Shown piece after piece: positions 35,378 through 43,353 of a stretch of 64,000 bases of DNA (positions within the stretch are counted from its first letter, which is position 1; each line of letters begins with the position of its first letter). The stretch comes from Planctomycetota bacterium (GTDB lineage: Bacteria; Planctomycetota; UBA1135; GCA-002686595): contig JADJQU010000001.1 of NCBI GenBank assembly GCA_016712565.1, positions 558,001 to 622,000 of the forward strand. The letters run 5' to 3'. Below the pieces are notes generated by a model, which searched no databases, had not been told where the DNA came from, and saw only the letters and a program-made list of their open reading frames with translations. A program made the position numbers and the translations under genes.

Positions 35378-36328
35378 TCAGAGGGCGAACGACCAGGCCA
35401 GGATGAACAACAGCGGCGCCAGCACCAGGGCCGAGGTCTGCAGGGCGGGCCGCGCGAGCTGCCGCACGCGGAACAGGCTCGCTCTGCAGCCCGCCAGGGC
35501 GCCGGCGAGGAAGCCCGTGGCGTGGGCGCCGTAGTCCACCGCGCGCACCGCGGTCTCGCGCGTGTCGGGCGTGAGCCCCAGGCTCGCCAGCAGGAAGGCG
35601 CCGGCGAACAGCGGGGCCCAGCGGCGGAAGCGGCCCTGGCGCAGTTGGTCGCGGCGCCGCCATTGGTACGTGACCAAGAGGCCCAGGGCCGCGAACACGG
35701 CGGTCGAGGCTCCGATGGAGGCGTGCTCGCCGGGCTGCAGCAGGGAGTTCAGCAGATTTCCCAGGGCTCCCGAGGCGAAGATCAGGCTGAGGCCCAGGCC
35801 CGCGCCGATCAGCTCGCAGACCAGGAGCGTGAACAAGGCGCCGAAGACCAGATTCGAGAGGAAGTGGGGCAGGTCCAGGTGCAGCGACAGGCCCGTGATC
35901 GCGCGCCAGACCTCGCCGTCCAGCTCGCGGCTGGCGACTCCGCGGCCCCTCTGAATCCAGTCCAGGCCCATGGCCTGGGTGCGCGAGAGCAGTTCCACCG
36001 TGCCCAGGATCGCCGCCCAGCCGAAGACGCCGATCAGGCCCTCGGAGAGGTTGCCCAGGGCCTCGCCGCGGGGCGGCCAGTTGGCGTTTTCGCGCTCGTA
36101 GCGCTGGAGCTCATCGGCGGCCCGCGCGGCATGCTCGGACTGCACGACCAGGATCATCTCGCCGCGCTGCTCGAACAGGCCGTGCTCCAACCCCATGGAG
36201 GACATCACCAGGGAGAGGTCCCGGGCCGTGCGCCGGTCGCGGGTGCGGGCGAGTTCCACCCACTGGGGCAATTCCGGGCCGTCCGGATCCGCGGGCTGCA
36301 ACGGGAGGTCCTCCGTGCTCTGGAGCAT
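35378..36328 (-). CDS. Rhomboid family intramembrane serine protease
   Basis: 316-residue integral membrane protease. An N-terminal cytosolic part (about 1-95) precedes six or more helices. Rhomboid landmarks are HLDLPHFLSN (H150, H155, N159), the serine motif GASTAVFA with catalytic S208, and the dyad histidine H269 in YGAHATG. Starts at ATG 36328, ten bases after the stop of the transporter gene, so probably one transcript with it. The rhomboid cleaves transmembrane substrates within the bilayer; its target here is unknown. Active-site residues are complete. Confidence 0.92.
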   Translation of the reverse strand: MLQSTEDLPLQPADPDGPELPQWVELARTRDRRTARDLSLVMSSMGLEHGLFEQRGEMILVVQSEHAARAADELQRYERENANWPPRGEALGNLSEGLIGVFGWAAILGTVELLSRTQAMGLDWIQRGRGVASRELDGEVWRAITGLSLHLDLPHFLSNLVFGALFTLLVCELIGAGLGLSLIFASGALGNLLNSLLQPGEHASIGASTAVFAALGLLVTYQWRRRDQLRQGRFRRWAPLFAGAFLLASLGLTPDTRETAVRAVDYGAHATGFLAGALAGCRASLFRVRQLARPALQTSALVLAPLLFILAWSFAL

Positions 36329-36338
36329 GGCGGGCTGA

Positions 36339-37739
36339 CTAGGCCCGCCCTCCCGGGGTTTCCAGCCGCTGGGCGGTTTCTTGCCCGTCGGCCGTCGCGG
36401 AAGCTTCTTCCTGGGCGTTCGCGGCCCGCGCCAGGGCCTCCTGGCGGCGGCCGAGGACCAGCGCCGCGGCCGTGAATCCCGTGGCCAGGGGCACCCCGAC
36501 CCAGGCCGTGCCGCCCTGGGCGAGCATCAGCCTGAGGCCGTGGAAGAACCAGGCGCCGATCATGTCGCCGCCGCGGTAGACGAAGGTGTCGATGAAGCCC
36601 TTGGCCTGGTACTTCTCCTCGCGCGACACCACGGTGTAGAGCGTCTCGCGCGCGGGCTTGGCGGTGGCGAATTCGCAGGCGCGCGTGGCGATCATCGAGA
36701 ACTTGATCGCGAGCAGTGAGCCCGCCGAAGCGAGCCAGGTGAAGCCCGCCACGCCGAACAGCGGCAAGGCCAGCAGCATCGGCCGCACGCCCACGGTCTT
36801 CAGCAGGTTGCCGGTGAACAGCAGCTGGAAGGTCAGGCTGATCGTGTTGACCCAGAAGTCGATGTCGGCGAAGAAGCGCACGCGCGCGGCGCGGTCGGAG
36901 ATCTCCGCGTCGACGATGTAGCCGCGCTGGTTGTAGAAGAAGGTGGCGCAGATGGTCTGCAGCACCATGTAGATGCACAGGATCCTCAGGTAGGGCTTCT
37001 GGATCACCAGCCGCAGGCCCGTGAGCGCGTCGACCTGCCTGGGGCTCGCATCGAACGGCGCGGAGGGCGCCGGTCGAAGCGGCGCGCGCGCGGCGATCCA
37101 GCGCATGCACTGCACACACACCTCCATCATGGCCGCGGCGATCAGGAGCAGGGTCACCGGGTCGGGGTGCTCGGGCTGGTTCATCAGCCAGCTCGTGAGC
37201 TGGGAGCCCGCGATCGCCCCAAGGGTGCCGCCCGCGCCGACCAGGCCGTAGATGCGCTTGGCCTGCTCGTTGGCCAGCACATCGGCCATGAAGCCCCAGA
37301 AGAGCGAGACGATCAGCAGGTTGACCGCGCTGAACCAGATGAAATAGGTGTAGCTCGCCACCGATTCCCTGACGCCCGCGCCCCGCAGCCAGAAATAGAA
37401 GCCCACCAGGCTCAGCGCGAACAGGCGGTAGGTGACGGAGATGAAGCGCCGACGGTCCGTGCGAGACACCAGCCAGGCGAAGGGCGGCGCGATCAGCAGC
37501 GTGGCCACCAGGGTGCCGGTGTACAGCCAGGGCAGGTCGTCGGCGCCGCCGCGGATGCCCATTTCCTCGCGCAGGGGCCGTAGGATGTAGTTGCAGGCGA
37601 GCAGGCAGAAGAAGTAGAGCGCGGCGGCCGCGACCACGGGCCATTCGCCGCGGCGGACGTTCCGGCGCAGTACCCACACGACCACCGCGAGGATCGCAAT
37701 GATGATCACGGAGGCCAGGAGCACGACTAGGTCGATCAC
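36339..37739 (-). CDS. Npt1/Npt2-family (ADP/ATP translocase-like) MFS transporter
   Basis: 466-residue membrane protein with about 11-12 helices, beginning at a GTG with MIDLVVLLASVIIIAIL. The segment NYILRPLREEMGIRGG and the following TGTLVATLLIAPPFAWLVSR are characteristic of proteins annotated Npt1/Npt2 nucleotide transporter or related MFS carriers in free-living Planctomycetota and other bacteria. True ATP/ADP exchange is proven only in intracellular parasites; in free-living bacteria the substrate is unknown. C-terminal tail is charged (about 445-466). Divergently transcribed from the next gene. Confidence 0.82.
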   Translation of the reverse strand: MIDLVVLLASVIIIAILAVVVWVLRRNVRRGEWPVVAAAALYFFCLLACNYILRPLREEMGIRGGADDLPWLYTGTLVATLLIAPPFAWLVSRTDRRRFISVTYRLFALSLVGFYFWLRGAGVRESVASYTYFIWFSAVNLLIVSLFWGFMADVLANEQAKRIYGLVGAGGTLGAIAGSQLTSWLMNQPEHPDPVTLLLIAAAMMEVCVQCMRWIAARAPLRPAPSAPFDASPRQVDALTGLRLVIQKPYLRILCIYMVLQTICATFFYNQRGYIVDAEISDRAARVRFFADIDFWVNTISLTFQLLFTGNLLKTVGVRPMLLALPLFGVAGFTWLASAGSLLAIKFSMIATRACEFATAKPARETLYTVVSREEKYQAKGFIDTFVYRGGDMIGAWFFHGLRLMLAQGGTAWVGVPLATGFTAAALVLGRRQEALARAANAQEEASATADGQETAQRLETPGGRA

Positions 37740-37781
37740 GGCGGCCTAGACTGCCATGCGCGCGGACCGGCGGCCAGCCGC

Positions 37782-37787
37782 TAGACT
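37782..37787 (+). promoter_or_regulatory. TAGACT -10-like element, 11 nt before the start of the peptidase-MA-like gene
   Basis: TAGACT preceded by CCGC ends 11 bases before ATG 37799, with no Shine-Dalgarno between. Same arrangement as at 9882, 11091 and 39607, suggesting a leaderless or near-leaderless transcript. Confidence 0.45.
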
Positions 37788-37798
37788 CTCGCCGGACC

Positions 37799-39023
37799 AT
37801 GATGCAGTCGAGGGGGCAGTTGAGAGGGCGGTCGAGATGGCGGTCGACCGGCACGCGTCGCACGTTCCTCGGGGCGTGCCTCGCGCTCGCCGCCCTCCTG
37901 TCGCTCGCCCCCCAGAAGGCGGCCGCGGTCGAGGTTTGCCCGTGGTGCAAGAACGACCCGGCGCTGATGGCCGCCGCGGGAGTGGTGTCCCACGGTCCGA
38001 TCCCGATCGGGCCCAAGGGCTCCGAGGAAATCGTCCGGACCCTGCCCACGACCCTGTGGGTGTTCCTGGAGACGGCGCACCTGCGCTGGGCCTCGAACCT
38101 GGGGCCCTGCGCCGTGGACCTGAAGGACAAGCCGCGCGTCGAAGCGGAACTCGCGCGCCTGCGCCTCGCCCTACCCACGGTCCCCGAGAAGGCGAAAAAG
38201 CTCGATCCGTTCCTCAGGCTGCACCTGTTCGCCATGCGCGGCGAGGAGCTGTATGCGCGCTTCCAGAAGCTGCTCCAGGTCACGGACGCCGATTTTCCGG
38301 CCGAACGCCAGGCCCAGGGGCCCTACATGGGCAACGGCCGCTTCCTGGGCGAGAAGGACAAGTTCGAGGTCGTGATCCACAACGTGCGCGCGACGCACGT
38401 GCCGTTCTCGCAGTCCTTTTCCGGCGCGGGGGTCACGGATTCGCTGCGCTGGCACTTCAAGGAGCATCACAAGCTGATCGCGTCGGTGCCCGCGGAGGAC
38501 CCGGACCTGCGCCAGGACCGCTGGCTCTTCCCCCACGTGGCCCACAACCTGAGCCACTTGTTCTTCTGCGCCTACAAGCACTTCAACTACGATCCGCCGA
38601 TCTGGCTCGACGAGGGGCTCGCCCACGCCGTCGAGAAGGAGATCGACCCGGAGTCGAACACCACGGACGGCGAGGAGGGCAGCCTGCGGGACACCAGCGG
38701 GCCGCCCGATTGGAAGAAGGCGGCGCGGCAGCTCGTGCTCTCGGGCAAGGACCGTTCGCTGGCCGATCTCCTGCACGCGAAGGAGTTCGCCGAGCTCGAC
38801 ATGGACGCCAACATCGTCGCCTGGTCGAAGGTGCGCTTCCTGATGGAGACCGAGCCCGACAAGTTCCGCGAAGTTCCTGGGGCTCGTGAAGGGGCAATTG
38901 GACGCCCAGGGCGTGCCCAACGGCCAGAACCTGGAGGACCTGCAGCGCAACGGGTTGCGGGAGCTCTTCGGCTGGACGCCCGCCGAGCTGGACGCCTCCT
39001 GGCGCGCCTGGGCCAGGCGCTGA
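37799..39023 (+). CDS. Exported peptidase-MA-like protein with degenerate HExxH (single-base frameshift)
   Basis: About 407 residues with a twin-arginine-type signal (TRRTFLGACLALAALLSLAP). After it comes a CxxC (CPWCKN, 47-52). The core resembles gluzincin/peptidase MA-like proteins: FPHVAHNLSHLFF then, about 19 residues on, WLDEGLAHAVEKE. The zinc motif HExxH reads HNLSH (249-253), so the catalytic glutamate is replaced while both histidines and the downstream glutamate (E272) remain. A one-base insertion near 38871 breaks the frame; reading on gives FLGLVKGQLDAQGVPNGQNL and DASWRAWARR ending at TGA 39021. Probably a non-proteolytic zinc-binding or substrate-binding protein. Confidence 0.8.
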
Positions 39024-39041
39024 GCCGCGGGCACGGCCCCG

Positions 39042-39092
39042 GCGCCGGCCCCCTAGCGCCGGCCCCCTAGCGCCGGCCCCCTAGCGCCGGCC
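39042..39092. repeat. 14-bp tandem repeat (3.6 copies) between convergent genes
   Basis: Three full copies of GCGCCGGCCCCCTA (39042-39083) plus nine bases of a fourth. The CTA of the third copy supplies the TAG stop codon (minus strand) of the DUF523 gene. Copy-number change would not alter that protein's sequence. It may have arisen by slippage. Confidence 0.85.
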
Positions 39093-39545
39093 TTCAGTAC
39101 CCCGGCAGTCGATGCCCGCGCGCTGCAACAGCCGCGCCGTGAGTCCCGGTCCGTCCACCAGCCGCCCCGCGGCATGGGTCTGGCAGACGCCGCAGGACGG
39201 CGAGCGCTCCTTCAAATAGGCGCGCTGGATGCCCTGGAGGAGGCACAGCTCCAGGGCCCCGCGGGCCCCGCGCAGGAACTCCGCCGTCACGTCGCGGCCC
39301 TCCCCGGTGAGCACGCGCTCCGCGCCGTCGAGCACCGCGTCGGCGCCCGACTTCTCCAGCCAGGCGGGCGGCCGCGGCGTGCCGAGGCCGCCGTGCTCCT
39401 CGGGGCAAAAGGGGACGGCCGTTTCGCCGCGCTCCGCGAGTTCCGCCTCGAGCACGCGGTCGCGATTCTCGCGGCCGTCGTAGCGGCACGGCCGGCCCAG
39501 CAGGCAGGCGCTGACGAGTACCGATCGCGGCGCAGGTGTCTCCAT
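39081..39545 (-). CDS. DUF523 domain-containing protein
   Basis: 154-residue cytosolic protein, full-length for DUF523. Landmarks are the N-terminal LVSACLLGRPCRYDG, VPFCPEEHGGLGTPRPP and the C-terminal LKERSPSCGVCQTH, with the conserved cysteines in each. The cysteine pattern suggests a metal or Fe-S site, but the function of DUF523 is unknown. ATG at 39545 follows a region containing TAGACT on the same strand (39592-39587), a possible promoter giving a 35-base leader. Convergent with the upstream peptidase-like gene and divergent from the DJ-1 gene. Confidence 0.93.
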   Translation of the reverse strand: METPAPRSVLVSACLLGRPCRYDGRENRDRVLEAELAERGETAVPFCPEEHGGLGTPRPPAWLEKSGADAVLDGAERVLTGEGRDVTAEFLRGARGALELCLLQGIQRAYLKERSPSCGVCQTHAAGRLVDGPGLTARLLQRAGIDCRGTEGRR

Positions 39546-39606
39546 GGGGCAGGGCGCAGGGCGCGAAAGCCCTCGGCCCCTGGACAGTCTACGGGTCCCC
39601 AGTCGC

Positions 39607-39612
39607 TAGACT
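39607..39612 (+). promoter_or_regulatory. TAGACT -10-like element, 9 nt before the DJ-1 family gene
   Basis: TAGACT preceded by TCGC lies 9 bases before ATG 39622, without a ribosome-binding site between. Fourth example of the TAGANT-before-ATG arrangement in this window. Confidence 0.5.
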
Positions 39613-39621
39613 GGTGGGCCC

Positions 39622-40176
39622 ATGGTCGCCCGCGTGCTGGTCCTGCTCGCCCTGGGCTTCGAGGAGGTCGAAGCCGTGACGGTCGTGGACGTGCTGCGGC
39701 GCGCCGGGGCCGAGGTGGTGCTGGCGAGCCTGGGGACCGGCCCCGTGCGGGGCGCCCACGGCATTTCCGTGGCGGCGGACGCCGAGCTCGCGGCCGTCGA
39801 CGGCGCCGGGTTCGATGTCCTGGTGCTGCCCGGGGGCCAGCCCGGCACCCGGAACCTGGCCGCCGATCCGCGGGTGCTGGCCCTGGTGCGCGACTTCGCC
39901 GCCCGCGGCAAGACCGTGGGGGCCATCTGCGCGGCGCCCTCGGTGCTGGCCGACGCGGGCGTGCTGACGGGCCGGCGCGTCACTTCCCACCCCAGCGTGC
40001 GCGCAGCGCTCGTCGGGGCCGAGGTGCTCCCCGATGCGGCCGTGGTGCGCTCTGGCTCCATCGTCACCAGCCAGGGCGTGGGCACGGCGCTCGACTTCGC
40101 CCTGGAACTCGCCTCCTTGCTGGTGGGTCCGGAACGCGCCGCCGAACTGGCCCGGGCCATGGTCCACCGCCGGTGA
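39622..40176 (+). CDS. DJ-1/PfpI family protein (YajL/ThiJ type)
   Basis: 184-residue cytosolic protein of the DJ-1 superfamily. The conserved glutamate pair is in GFEEVEA (14-15) and the nucleophilic-elbow cysteine is C103 in AICAAPSVLA, with the usual VLPGGQPGTRNL loop upstream. DJ-1/YajL members are credited with glyoxalase III, deglycase or chaperone activity. It overlaps the XdhC gene by GTGA, so the two form an operon. It could protect against aldehyde or oxidative damage; which activity applies cannot be told from sequence. Confidence 0.94.
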   Translation: MVARVLVLLALGFEEVEAVTVVDVLRRAGAEVVLASLGTGPVRGAHGISVAADAELAAVDGAGFDVLVLPGGQPGTRNLAADPRVLALVRDFAARGKTVGAICAAPSVLADAGVLTGRRVTSHPSVRAALVGAEVLPDAAVVRSGSIVTSQGVGTALDFALELASLLVGPERAAELARAMVHRR

Positions 40177-41081
40177 GCGGCCAGGGGAATTTGTTCGAGG
40201 AGATCGTGCGCTTGCAGCGCCTGGGGGAGCCCTGCGCCCTGTGCACCATCGTCAAGACCGCGGGCTCGACGCCCGGCAAGACGACCATGAAGATGCTGGT
40301 GCGGGCCGACGGCTCGTTCCTCGGCACCGTGGGCGGCGGCTGCCTGGAGGCCGAGGTCCTGGAGGCGGCCCTCGGCGCCATGGGGGACGAGCTGCCGCGC
40401 ACGCTGGCCTTCGCCCTCAACGAACGCGACTACCCCGATTCCGGCCTCCTCTGCGGCGGCCGACTGGAGATCTTCGTGGAGCCCATCGTCGAACCTCGCC
40501 TGGTGCTCTTCGGCGGCGGGCACGTCAGCGCCGCCATCGCACGGCTCGCCCGGGGCCTGGGCTTCCACGTCACCGTGGCCGACGACCGGGAGGAGTTCGC
40601 CTCGCCGAAGCGCCACCCCGACGCCCATGGGACCCTGTGCGCGCCCTTCGAGGAGCTGGCTCGCCGCATCGCTCCCGCCACGGGGCAGTATCTGATCGCC
40701 TGCACCCGGGGCCACGACCAGGATGGGGAGGTGCTGCGGGCCCTGCACGCCGCGCGCTGCGCCCCGCGCTATCTCGGCATGATCGGGTCGCGGGCGAAGA
40801 AGGTCCAATTGTTCGAGAAGCTCGCCCAGGCGGGAGTGGACGCCGCCTTCCTGGCCCAGGTGCGCACGCCCATGGGCCTGCCCATCGGCGCCCGCAGCCA
40901 CGAGGAGATCGCCGTCAGCGTGGTCGCCGAGTTGACCCTGGTGCGCCGGGGAGCTCCGGCCCTGGCGCCCGTGGCCGCCCCCGTGGGCCCCTCAGGCCCC
41001 TCAGGCCCCTCAGGCCCTGGGAGCCGGCCTTCCCCAAGCTCCCCAGGTCCCGACGAACCCGGCTCCACGCCCGGCCGCTGA
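40173..41081 (+). CDS. XdhC/CoxI family protein
   Basis: 302-residue protein with the two XdhC parts: an N-terminal domain (GEPCALCTIVKTAGSTPGKT, VGGGCLEAEV) and a Rossmann-fold C-terminal domain (VLFGGGHVSAAIARLARGLG, YLGMIGSRAKKV, GLPIGARSHEEIAVSVVAEL). XdhC proteins bind molybdenum cofactor and help mature xanthine dehydrogenase-type enzymes. No molybdenum hydroxylase is adjacent, so its client must be elsewhere. GTG at 40173 overlaps the DJ-1 stop. The C-terminal tail is low complexity (PSGPSGPSGPG), encoded by a CCCTCAGGC-type tandem repeat, and is probably dispensable. Confidence 0.92.
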   Translation: MSGQGNLFEEIVRLQRLGEPCALCTIVKTAGSTPGKTTMKMLVRADGSFLGTVGGGCLEAEVLEAALGAMGDELPRTLAFALNERDYPDSGLLCGGRLEIFVEPIVEPRLVLFGGGHVSAAIARLARGLGFHVTVADDREEFASPKRHPDAHGTLCAPFEELARRIAPATGQYLIACTRGHDQDGEVLRALHAARCAPRYLGMIGSRAKKVQLFEKLAQAGVDAAFLAQVRTPMGLPIGARSHEEIAVSVVAELTLVRRGAPALAPVAAPVGPSGPSGPSGPGSRPSPSSPGPDEPGSTPGR

Positions 41082-41132
41082 GGCCCCCACGGTGCCCGTG
41101 GAGCGCCCCGGAGCTCCTCGCGCACGCTTTCT

Positions 41133-41162
41133 TTGACAGCTCTTCGACACCCCCCGTATCCT
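41133..41162 (+). promoter_or_regulatory. Sigma-70-like promoter for the TPR-like exported protein
   Basis: A perfect TTGACA (41133-41138) is followed after 18 bases by TATCCT (41157-41162). It lies between the XdhC stop (41081) and the next gene's ATG (41269), giving a leader of about 100 bases. It is the clearest -35/-10 pair in the window. Confidence 0.6.
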
Positions 41163-41268
41163 CCTCGCCCCCCGCCCCGCTGCTCCAGCGGCCGCCGGGT
41201 GCCCCCCGGTCCGGTGACTGGTCCCCGTGACGTGGGTAGTCGCCCTGGACGCCCGACCCGCCCCCTCC

Positions 41269-42393
41269 ATGCAAGCCCTCCAATACCACCGACTGTTCCT
41301 CCCCCTCGCCCCCCTGGTCGCCGTGGTGCTGCTCGCCGGCCGCGCCTTTCCGGACACGATCACCCTGGCCGACGGCAAGGTCCTGGAGAACGTGACCGTG
41401 GTCACCGAGGGCCTGAAGGAGTTGACCTACAAGCAGGACGGCAAGTCCAAGACCGTCGCCAGCGACACGGTGGTCGCGGTGGAGTTCAAGAAGAAGCCGA
41501 AGCTCGTCGACCAGGCCGACACGACGGCCCGCGAGGGCGACATCCCCGGTGCCATCGGGATCTTCGAGACCTACGTCGGCGGCCTGATCAACGGCAACGG
41601 CAAGGAGTCCATGCAGTGGGCCTTGCCCTACGCGCTCCAGCGCCTCGTGGACCTCAACGGATCCCTGGGAGACGGCGAGGCGGTGCTGGAGGCGGCGGAT
41701 CTTCTGATCGCCAACGGCAAGGACTCGCGCTACCTGCCCGGGGCCTACCTCAGCAAGGCCACGGTGCTCTACGACACCAAGCGCCAGAAGGAGGCTCTGG
41801 CGGTGATCGGCGAACTGCGCAAGGTGATCGAGACCCAGACCCTGGGCCGCCGTTGGGAGCTGGAGGCCGACCTGGCCGCGGCGCTCTCCGATCCGGCCCT
41901 GGGCGCCGCGAAGCGCCGCGCCAAGGTGATCGAGATCTCGGGCGCCGCCGGCAAGGACTACCCCATGGTCGCCAACCGCGCCAAGGTGGCGGAGGGCGAG
42001 TCCTACATCGAGGGGGAGACCAAGGAGTTCGGCAAGGCCATGGCGGTGTTCCAGCAGATCGTCGGCGATCCGACCTCGGACGCGGCGACCCTGGCCGGGG
42101 CCTACGTGGGCTTGGGGGACTGCGTGTTCGCCAAGGCCATCGAGATGCAGAAGGCCAATAAGGACGCCAACCCGACCTTCCTGGAGGCCGTGGAGAGCTA
42201 CATGCGCGTGGTGGTCCTGTTCCCCGAGCAGGTGCGCTACCGCTCGAAGGCCATGTTCCTTTCCGGTCGGGCCCTGGAGTTCCTGGGCGACGACACCAGT
42301 CGCGGCCGCGCGCGGGGGCTCTACCGCAGCGTGATGCGCGAGTACAAGGAGTCCACCTGGGCTGAGGAAGCCCGGAAACAACTCGGCGGCTGA
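41269..42393 (+). CDS. Exported TPR-like protein of unknown function
   Basis: 374-residue secreted protein: signal peptide (LFLPLAPLVAVVLLAGRAFP), then a short beta domain (TLADGKVLENVTVVTEGLKE) reminiscent of the DTVKLKNG-type modules of planctomycete envelope proteins. Helical TPR-like repeats follow (about 85-370), ending in YRSVMREYKESTWAEEARKQ. ATG 41269 starts the signal peptide; GTG 41227 would add 14 residues. A promoter lies upstream and a strong hairpin downstream, so it is probably monocistronic. TPR proteins of this kind usually serve as scaffolds; no partner is suggested by context. Confidence 0.78.
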   Translation: MQALQYHRLFLPLAPLVAVVLLAGRAFPDTITLADGKVLENVTVVTEGLKELTYKQDGKSKTVASDTVVAVEFKKKPKLVDQADTTAREGDIPGAIGIFETYVGGLINGNGKESMQWALPYALQRLVDLNGSLGDGEAVLEAADLLIANGKDSRYLPGAYLSKATVLYDTKRQKEALAVIGELRKVIETQTLGRRWELEADLAAALSDPALGAAKRRAKVIEISGAAGKDYPMVANRAKVAEGESYIEGETKEFGKAMAVFQQIVGDPTSDAATLAGAYVGLGDCVFAKAIEMQKANKDANPTFLEAVESYMRVVVLFPEQVRYRSKAMFLSGRALEFLGDDTSRGRARGLYRSVMREYKESTWAEEARKQLGG

Positions 42394-42420
42394 TCCCTTC
42401 CGGGAATCGACGACCCCAAG

Positions 42421-42454
42421 GCGGGCGGCGGCACGGGGACGTGCCGCCGCCCGC
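42421..42454 (+). terminator. Perfect 15-bp hairpin after the TPR-like gene
   Basis: GCGGGCGGCGGCACG (42421-42435) and CGTGCCGCCGCCCGC (42440-42454) pair fully around a GGGA loop, 28 bases after the stop. Only a weak T-rich stretch follows (TGCGTTGG). Between it and the sigma-factor gene (42455-42693) I see no gene. Confidence 0.75.
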
Positions 42455-42693
42455 TGCGTTGGGGGGCCTCCCGCGCCGAAGTCCGGGAGCGGCCCGGGCT
42501 CTGCCCGTCGCGGTGGCGGCTCCGGCCTGGGGAGTTCCCCGAGGGAGCCCCACGCCGATGGGCCCGCGACTTTCCGCAATCGGGCCCCGGCCCAGCGCGC
42601 GCCCCGCCGCGCGATCTCCTCCTCCGGCCGCGGCGTCGCCACTGGGGCGCCGACCGCGTGCCACGAAGGCATCCCTGGAGGAGCGGGGCGCGG

Positions 42694-43353
42694 ATGGAGA
42701 CGGCGGAAGGACTGGCGCGGCGAAGCGTTTGCTGGCGGGGTCTCGCGGACATGGAGGTCCACGTGCGCGCGTTCGCGCGCCGGCGCTGCCGGGACGTCCA
42801 TGAACTCGACGACGTGGTGCAGGAGACCCTGCTGCGCGCGGCGCGCTATCGCTCGGGGCTCACCGACGAGAGCCGCCTCAAGCCCTGGACCCTGCGCATC
42901 GCCGCCAACGTGGTGCGCGACCGCCAGAGGCGCGATCTGGAGCGCGCGCACCAGAATCCCGAGGAGGCCCTGCTGGCCGCCGTGGAGGGCAAGGAGGCCG
43001 ACCCCGGCGCCGCGGGCGAATGGGTGCGCCTGACGGAGTTCGGAGTCGTGATGGAGCACGAGGCCCTGGTGGGCCACGTGTCCAGGGTCATCAGCGAACT
43101 GCCGGCGGCGGACGCGCGCGTGTTGCGCAGCTACTACACCGAACCGGTCTCCACCGCGCGCGCCGCCAGCGAATGCGGCGTCGCCACCACCCTCGTGAAG
43201 ACGCGCCTGTACCGGGCCCGTCGGCGCCTGCGCCGGCGGTTGACCCTGGTGCTCGACCTGCAGCCGTGGGTCGAGCGTTGTTCCCCGAGTTCTCCCTCCG
43301 GGCCGGCCCACGGCTGCCGGCCCACTGTTCCAAGCCCCGAGGAGCCCCGATGA
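42694..43353 (+). CDS. RNA polymerase sigma factor, sigma-70/ECF family
   Basis: 219-residue ECF-type sigma factor. Region 2 reads HVRAFARRRCRDVHELDDVVQETLLRA (split here by rule: key part DVHELDDVVQETLLRA) followed by PWTLRIAANVVRDRQRR; region 4 contains ELPAADARVLRSYYTEPVST and an HTH with VKTRLYRARRRLRRRL. ATG 42694 has GGAGGAG about 10 bases upstream. A proline/serine-rich C-terminal tail follows. It is coupled by ATGA to an exported TPR-like protein rather than to an obvious anti-sigma factor, so how it is controlled is unclear. Confidence 0.88.
   Translation: METAEGLARRSVCWRGLADMEVHVRAFARRRCRDVHELDDVVQETLLRAARYRSGLTDESRLKPWTLRIAANVVRDRQRRDLERAHQNPEEALLAAVEGKEADPGAAGEWVRLTEFGVVMEHEALVGHVSRVISELPAADARVLRSYYTEPVSTARAASECGVATTLVKTRLYRARRRLRRRLTLVLDLQPWVERCSPSSPSGPAHGCRPTVPSPEEPR

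Noticed and set aside
36339..37739. Transporter as evidence for an intracellular energy parasite
   Set aside because: Npt1/Npt2-like proteins occur in many free-living bacteria, and the rest of the window (pyruvate kinase, ABC importer, large secreted enzymes) does not suggest a reduced parasite.
37747..37756. TAGACT three bases before an ATG on the plus strand (a fifth 'leaderless' case)
   Set aside because: The ATG at 37756 opens only a shadow frame; the real gene starts at 37799 with its own TAGACT. Spacing of three bases would also place transcription start inside the coding region.
40993..41020. CCCTCAGGC repeats near the XdhC C-terminus as a regulatory element
   Set aside because: They lie in frame inside the gene and simply encode the PSGPSGPSGP tail.
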